45,937 nucleotides of DNA from Candidatus Nitrosopelagicus sp. (GTDB lineage Archaea; Thermoproteota; Nitrososphaeria; Nitrososphaerales; Nitrosopumilaceae). Every line of letters starts with the position of its first letter. Within the stretch, counting starts at the first letter, position 1. Both the position numbers and the translations under genes were made by a program. Where the stretch lies: contig JAOLYB010000009.1 of assembly GCA_028343215.1 (NCBI GenBank), positions 1-45,937 of the forward strand. Direction: 5' to 3'. Below, one piece after another: positions 41,581 to 45,937 of the stretch. The notes beneath the pieces are model-generated. The model was not told the origin of the DNA. It did not search any database and saw only the letters and a list, made by a program, of their open reading frames with translations.

Positions 41581-44500
41581 ATGGTTCATGTAAAAAAAGT
41601 TGAGATCTTTGGTTTCAAATCATTTGGATTCAAAAACACGATCGTAGATTTTGAACCTGGGTTGGTATCAATTTCTGGACCGAATGGTTCTGGTAAAAGT
41701 AATATTTTAGATGCAATTACTTTTGCACTTGGGGAAAATAGAGCAAAAATAATGCGTGCACCAAATTTACGTGGTCTCATGCATGATGTTGAAGGTTCAA
41801 CAAGACGTGGACCTAAAATGGCTAGAACTAGTGTACATTTTGATAATCTTGATAGAAAAATTCCTGTTGATTCTGATATTGTCACAATCACAAGAGAAAT
41901 GAATGAAAAAGGTGACAACATTTACTATCTAAATAAAAAGAAAGTCATACGTTCTAAAATTCTAGATCTCATGGAAATTGCAAATGCAGGTTTAAATCAA
42001 ATTAATAATGTACAACAAGGAACTGTTACTAGAATTTCTGAAATGACCTCTGAAGAAAAAAGAATCGTCATAGAGGATTTAATTGGTCTTTCTGCTTTCG
42101 ATGAAAAGAAGAAGGAAGCAGAAAAACAATTGACAGATGCAGATCATAAACTGGAGATTGCAATGGCAAAAATGGGTGAAGTAAAGAAAAGAATTGATGA
42201 ATTGGAAGAAGAACGAAATAAAAAACTCCGATATGACTTGCTTGAGCGTGAATTAAACCGTTATCGTGCAATATCTGCTGCAACAAATCTTAAAACAATT
42301 CAATCTGAAAAAATATCTAAAGATAAGACTCTAAACTCATTAAATTCTGAAATAAAACATCTTGAAGAAGAAAGAGCAATTCTTAGAAAAGATGCCGCAG
42401 AGATTAGAGCACAAAAAACAAAATTCATGGATGAAGTTAATGCATATAATAAATCAAAATCTGAAATAGAGACCAAATTAAGTTATGAACGACGAAAATT
42501 TGATGAAGCGGATAGTTTAATCAAAACAAGTACAAATCGTCTAACTGAAATTGACACTAATCTTCCAAACCATAAAGTAAATCTTGACAATTTACAATTA
42601 CAAAAATCCTTTTCTGAATCTCAAATATCTTATTTTAAAGATAAAATAAACAATCTTCGCGAAACTGAAAAATCATTTGATGAAAAAACAAACATTCTTC
42701 GAATTCAAAAAACTGAAGCATTACGAAAACAATCTCAGGTAATAACTCAGAAGCGTGATGTTGATCAAAAAATACAACGCTTAACTGATAAAATAACTGC
42801 AACAAAACTAGGAGTTGGAGAATTTGAATCTGCATCTATAAATGCAAATGAAAAACTTTCATCCAATAAAGAAAAATTTAATTCACTTTCACAAAGTCTT
42901 GAAACATTAGAAAATCAAAAAATAAAACTTGAACGAATAGTTGATAATCATAAAGCGTCTATCTCTGAAATTAATTTACGAATAAAAAAATTTACTGATG
43001 ATAAATCAAGATCTGAAAGTGATATACATGAACTATCAGAATTAATAGATGCCTCATCCAAAGGTGCAAATAAGTATGAAACAAAAATTAAATTTGCAAA
43101 AGGAATAATGCATGAAGACTATTCAATATCTAAACTAAAACATAGCACACAAGATTTTGGAATAGAAGGTTTGGTTTATGAAATACTTTCTTGGGATAAA
43201 AAATATGAACGTGCATCTCTTGCAGTTTGTTCCAATTGGATAAAAGCTGTAGTTGTAAAAGATTTCGAATCTCTTATTTCTCTTGCCGAATTTGTTACAG
43301 ATAAAAAACTACCAAAACTCAAAATTATTCCACTAGAATCAATTCCTGAAGTAAAAATTGAATGTCCAAAACAAACTGGCGTGTTAGGCATTTTGTCTGA
43401 CTACGTTAAGTGTGAACAAAAATTTTTAACACTCAAAAATTTTCTTTTTGGAAATGTTGTGTTGGTTGAATCACGAAATATTGCCATAAAATTATCTAAA
43501 TTAGGATTCAAAACAATTACTATTTCTGGTGAGTATTTTGAAGCAAAAACAACTTCTGTCACTATTGACAATAATTCAAAAATCTCAAAATTGACTAAAA
43601 TTATCAACATGAGTGATTCTGTTGAAGGTCTTCAACAAATGATTGCAGCACTAAGACAAACAGTCACAAAAAAGAAAAATCGTGCAAAAAAACTGGATTT
43701 ACTAGTAAAAAATTATGAAAAAAGACTGTCTTTATCTGAAGTTGGAATGACTACTACTATCAATAGTCTTTCTGAATTGAAATCACGCATATCTCAAATA
43801 TTCAATAATAAAAAATCATTTGAATCTAGAATTAATCAATTGCAAAGAACACATGAAAGATTTTCACGAGAATTAATTAATCGTAAATCTCATCTGGAAT
43901 CTCTCGAATCTCAAATTAAACTTGTTAGGGATAATTATGCCGAACCTCAAATGGATAGAATTGCAAATGAACTTACACTTGTCAATGAGGAAATAGTTGC
44001 ACAAGATAAAAAATTAGCCCCAATACATAGTGAACTTAAACAAAAACAATCTCATCTTGCTGAGTTGATGGCTCATGATACAAAAATTACTGCTGAAAAG
44101 AAAAATCTTCAGCATACGTGTTCATCAATGAGCCAAGAAAAATATCATTTAGAAGTTGATATACGTCGTGCAACAAAAGATAATGAAACAGCTGAATCTG
44201 AACTTATCAAATTACGTGACGATGAACAAAATCTTATCTCAACTTCCGGTACTTCTGTAGAAAAAATGTCTGAATTTGATACTAGTCTTGAAAACTTAAA
44301 CGTCAAGGAACGTGATTCTACAAAAGAAATTACTACCCGTGAAAGAAACACTGATGCCTTGAATCGTGATCTTACTGATCTACGTCAAAAAGAATCTAAA
44401 ATAACATCACTTCTTGCTACCTTTGGATTTGATAATACTATTGAAGTATTTGATGTTGAATCTACTATCTCATCACTTGAATCTGAACAAAATCGTATAA

Positions 44501-45117
44501 AGAATTCTCTTAATGCTGGTGCACCATTACAATACGTAGAAATTTCAAATGGATACAAATCTTCATCTTCTAAAAAGAACATGCTTGAAAAAGAACGTAA
44601 TACAATTGTTGCATTTATTGAATCTGTTGAAAAGGATAAGAGGCAAACATTCCTTGATGCATTTGATACTGTGGATACTCAAGTAAGAGATGCATTTTCA
44701 AAAATGACAGGTGGATCTGCTTGGTTAGAACTTGAAAATGAAGATGATATATTCAATTCTGGATTAAACTATTTGATTCAATTTCCTGGAAAACCAAAAA
44801 GAGAATCAACATCGATTAGTGGTGGTGAAAAAACTCTTGCTGCAACTGTCTTTGTATTGGCACTTCAAAAACTAAATCCATCGCCATTTTATTTATTTGA
44901 TGAAGTTGACGCACATCTTGATGCACCAAACACTGAAAAATTATCTAACATAATTAAAGAAAGATCTGAAGGCAGTCAATTCATTATGGTTTCTCTCAAA
45001 GATTCTGTTGTAGAAAAGGCGCGTCTAATTTATGGTGTATTTCCAAAACACGGTGTATCACATGTCGTGAAATACAAAGATAAGAGATTACTATCTTCCC
45101 TAGAAAGTCAGCAATAG
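41581..45117 (+). CDS. smc: Chromosome segregation protein SMC
   Basis: 1178 aa. The N-terminal ATPase head has Walker A SGPNGSGKSN (33-40) and QGTVTRISEM. Two long coiled coils flank a hinge (about 510-650), and the C-terminal head has the signature SISGGEKTL (about 1078-1086) and Walker B FYLFDEVDAHLD. Archaeal SMC condenses and segregates chromosomes with ScpA/ScpB, which are not in this window. Its TAG abuts the opposite-strand stop of the dehydrogenase. Confidence 0.97.
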   Translation: MVHVKKVEIFGFKSFGFKNTIVDFEPGLVSISGPNGSGKSNILDAITFALGENRAKIMRAPNLRGLMHDVEGSTRRGPKMARTSVHFDNLDRKIPVDSDIVTITREMNEKGDNIYYLNKKKVIRSKILDLMEIANAGLNQINNVQQGTVTRISEMTSEEKRIVIEDLIGLSAFDEKKKEAEKQLTDADHKLEIAMAKMGEVKKRIDELEEERNKKLRYDLLERELNRYRAISAATNLKTIQSEKISKDKTLNSLNSEIKHLEEERAILRKDAAEIRAQKTKFMDEVNAYNKSKSEIETKLSYERRKFDEADSLIKTSTNRLTEIDTNLPNHKVNLDNLQLQKSFSESQISYFKDKINNLRETEKSFDEKTNILRIQKTEALRKQSQVITQKRDVDQKIQRLTDKITATKLGVGEFESASINANEKLSSNKEKFNSLSQSLETLENQKIKLERIVDNHKASISEINLRIKKFTDDKSRSESDIHELSELIDASSKGANKYETKIKFAKGIMHEDYSISKLKHSTQDFGIEGLVYEILSWDKKYERASLAVCSNWIKAVVVKDFESLISLAEFVTDKKLPKLKIIPLESIPEVKIECPKQTGVLGILSDYVKCEQKFLTLKNFLFGNVVLVESRNIAIKLSKLGFKTITISGEYFEAKTTSVTIDNNSKISKLTKIINMSDSVEGLQQMIAALRQTVTKKKNRAKKLDLLVKNYEKRLSLSEVGMTTTINSLSELKSRISQIFNNKKSFESRINQLQRTHERFSRELINRKSHLESLESQIKLVRDNYAEPQMDRIANELTLVNEEIVAQDKKLAPIHSELKQKQSHLAELMAHDTKITAEKKNLQHTCSSMSQEKYHLEVDIRRATKDNETAESELIKLRDDEQNLISTSGTSVEKMSEFDTSLENLNVKERDSTKEITTRERNTDALNRDLTDLRQKESKITSLLATFGFDNTIEVFDVESTISSLESEQNRIKNSLNAGAPLQYVEISNGYKSSSSKKNMLEKERNTIVAFIESVEKDKRQTFLDAFDTVDTQVRDAFSKMTGGSAWLELENEDDIFNSGLNYLIQFPGKPKRESTSISGGEKTLAATVFVLALQKLNPSPFYLFDEVDAHLDAPNTEKLSNIIKERSEGSQFIMVSLKDSVVEKARLIYGVFPKHGVSHVVKYKDKRLLSSLESQQ

Positions 45118-45937
45118 TTATTTTTCTGATAATTTTGTAATGTATGCTATAATTCCTGTATAGTCTATATCTCCAAACCCTGCATCTTTTGCATCTGCGT
45201 AAACTTTTCTTGCAAGTTTTGCCATAGGTAACTCTGCATTGCATGAATTTGCTGCATCATTAATTGTATCAAGATCTTTTTTTAAATTTGCAAGTGTAAA
45301 TGTTGGCTCATAACTTCCTTTGATCATCTTGTAAGCCTTACCTTCACTCATACCTGTTTTAAAATACGTTGAATTCAAAATTTTCAAAAATATTTCTGGA
45401 TCAAACCCTGCTTTTTTTGTCAATGTAATTCCTTCTGAAAGCGATAATGCAAGCATTGAAATTTGTAAATTCATTGCAAGTTTAATTGAGTGTGCAGTAC
45501 CCGTATTTCCCAAGTAAAATGATTGTTCTGCTATTGTATCGAAAACTTTTTTAAATTTTTCAAAAATATCTTTTTTTCCTGATGCCATTAGTACCAATTT
45601 CCCATCAATTGCAACATTTGGACCGCCCATTACCGGTATTTCCAAATAATCTATGCCTGCGGCAACAACTTTTTCTGAAATTTTTTTGCTTGAATTTGGA
45701 TTAACTGTACTCATATCTGCAATACATATTTCATCATGTTTTCCTGCTATTATTCCAGAACTACCAAAAATTACATCATTTACTGCATCTGCATCTTTTA
45801 CCACCGTTATCACTAAATCTGAATTCTCTGCAACATGTTTGGGTGATTCAACAATTTTGGCTCCATTTTTTTTAAGATTTTCAGTTTTTTCTTTAGTTCT
45901 GTTAAAAACTATTACTTCATACCCTACGTCAAGTAAA
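45118..45937 (-). CDS. NAD-dependent beta-hydroxyacid dehydrogenase (HIBADH family), 5' end cut
   Basis: The frame stays open to the window edge, so the N-terminal nucleotide-binding loop is missing (only about 20 residues by family comparison). Visible are the rest of the Rossmann fold (GYEVIVFNRT, DLVITVVKDA), the substrate loop (VMGGPNVAIDGKL) and the catalytic Lys helix (AHSIKLAMNLQ), then the helical C-terminal domain (SYEPTFTLANLKKDL). Substrate could be 3-hydroxyisobutyrate, tartronate semialdehyde or a related aldehyde acid. Confidence 0.9.
   Translation of the reverse strand, partial: LLDVGYEVIVFNRTKEKTENLKKNGAKIVESPKHVAENSDLVITVVKDADAVNDVIFGSSGIIAGKHDEICIADMSTVNPNSSKKISEKVVAAGIDYLEIPVMGGPNVAIDGKLVLMASGKKDIFEKFKKVFDTIAEQSFYLGNTGTAHSIKLAMNLQISMLALSLSEGITLTKKAGFDPEIFLKILNSTYFKTGMSEGKAYKMIKGSYEPTFTLANLKKDLDTINDAANSCNAELPMAKLARKVYADAKDAGFGDIDYTGIIAYITKLSEK

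Overview
The window is AT-rich archaeal DNA that best fits a marine ammonia-oxidising thaumarchaeon (Nitrosopumilus-like, Nitrososphaeria). The case rests on protein content: archaeal Rpo7 (RpoE1) and Spt4, aEF1B, Cdc48, Alba, NreA, an archaeal-type Pth2, GTP-dependent dephospho-CoA kinase, membrane-anchored blue copper proteins, haem O synthase and an archaeosortase of the thaumarchaeal type. Gene starts often lie 24-28 nt after a TATA-like element, as expected for leaderless archaeal transcripts. GTG and TTG starts are common. I see no insertion sequence, CRISPR array, prophage or rRNA.

Layout. 1-2951: an array of four related, low-complexity Lys/Ala/Pro-rich genes (one cut by the window edge, two of only about 50 codons) that share a KANTGH C-terminus, interrupted by a flavodoxin gene. 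This is the most novel part of the window. 2975-9266: peroxiredoxin, aquaporin, tRNA-Arg(GCG), nadA facing an rpo7-spt4-nadC operon, an Mrp/NBP35 ATPase with dephospho-CoA kinase, a probable C/D box guide RNA, and a small zinc peptidase-like protein. 9303-14396: K+-independent proton pyrophosphatase, small membrane proteins, DUF2024, a JAMM protein, a membrane blue copper protein and ctaB. 14402-18955: an operon of zinc-ribbon protein, aEF1B, Cdc48 and a winged-helix protein, then a geranylgeranyl reductase-like flavoprotein and pth2. 18991-24917: exported beta-propeller protein, truD, msrA, a second blue copper protein and several small unknowns. 24942-32559: zinc alcohol dehydrogenase, YyaL-type thioredoxin-fold protein, a set of small unknowns including a PEFP C-terminal surface protein, an Lrp-type RAM domain protein and a DEAD-box helicase. 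32614-38956: DsbA-like protein with a CxC membrane partner, a BtuF-like binding protein, NreA, the archaeosortase, DinB and an Alba with an unusual repeat extension. 38960-45937: LysE exporter, PAC2 chaperone, inositol-phosphate synthase, SMC and a cut hydroxyacid dehydrogenase.

Several genes connect. Cdc48 and the PAC2 protein both end in an HbYX motif, which points to the 20S proteasome. NreA and DinB both end in a PCNA-binding (PIP) motif. The archaeosortase and a PEFP-tailed exported protein form a possible enzyme-substrate pair. Two blue copper proteins and ctaB fit copper- and haem-based electron transport. Nearly all convergent gene pairs abut or overlap at their stop codons, so they leave no room for separate terminators.
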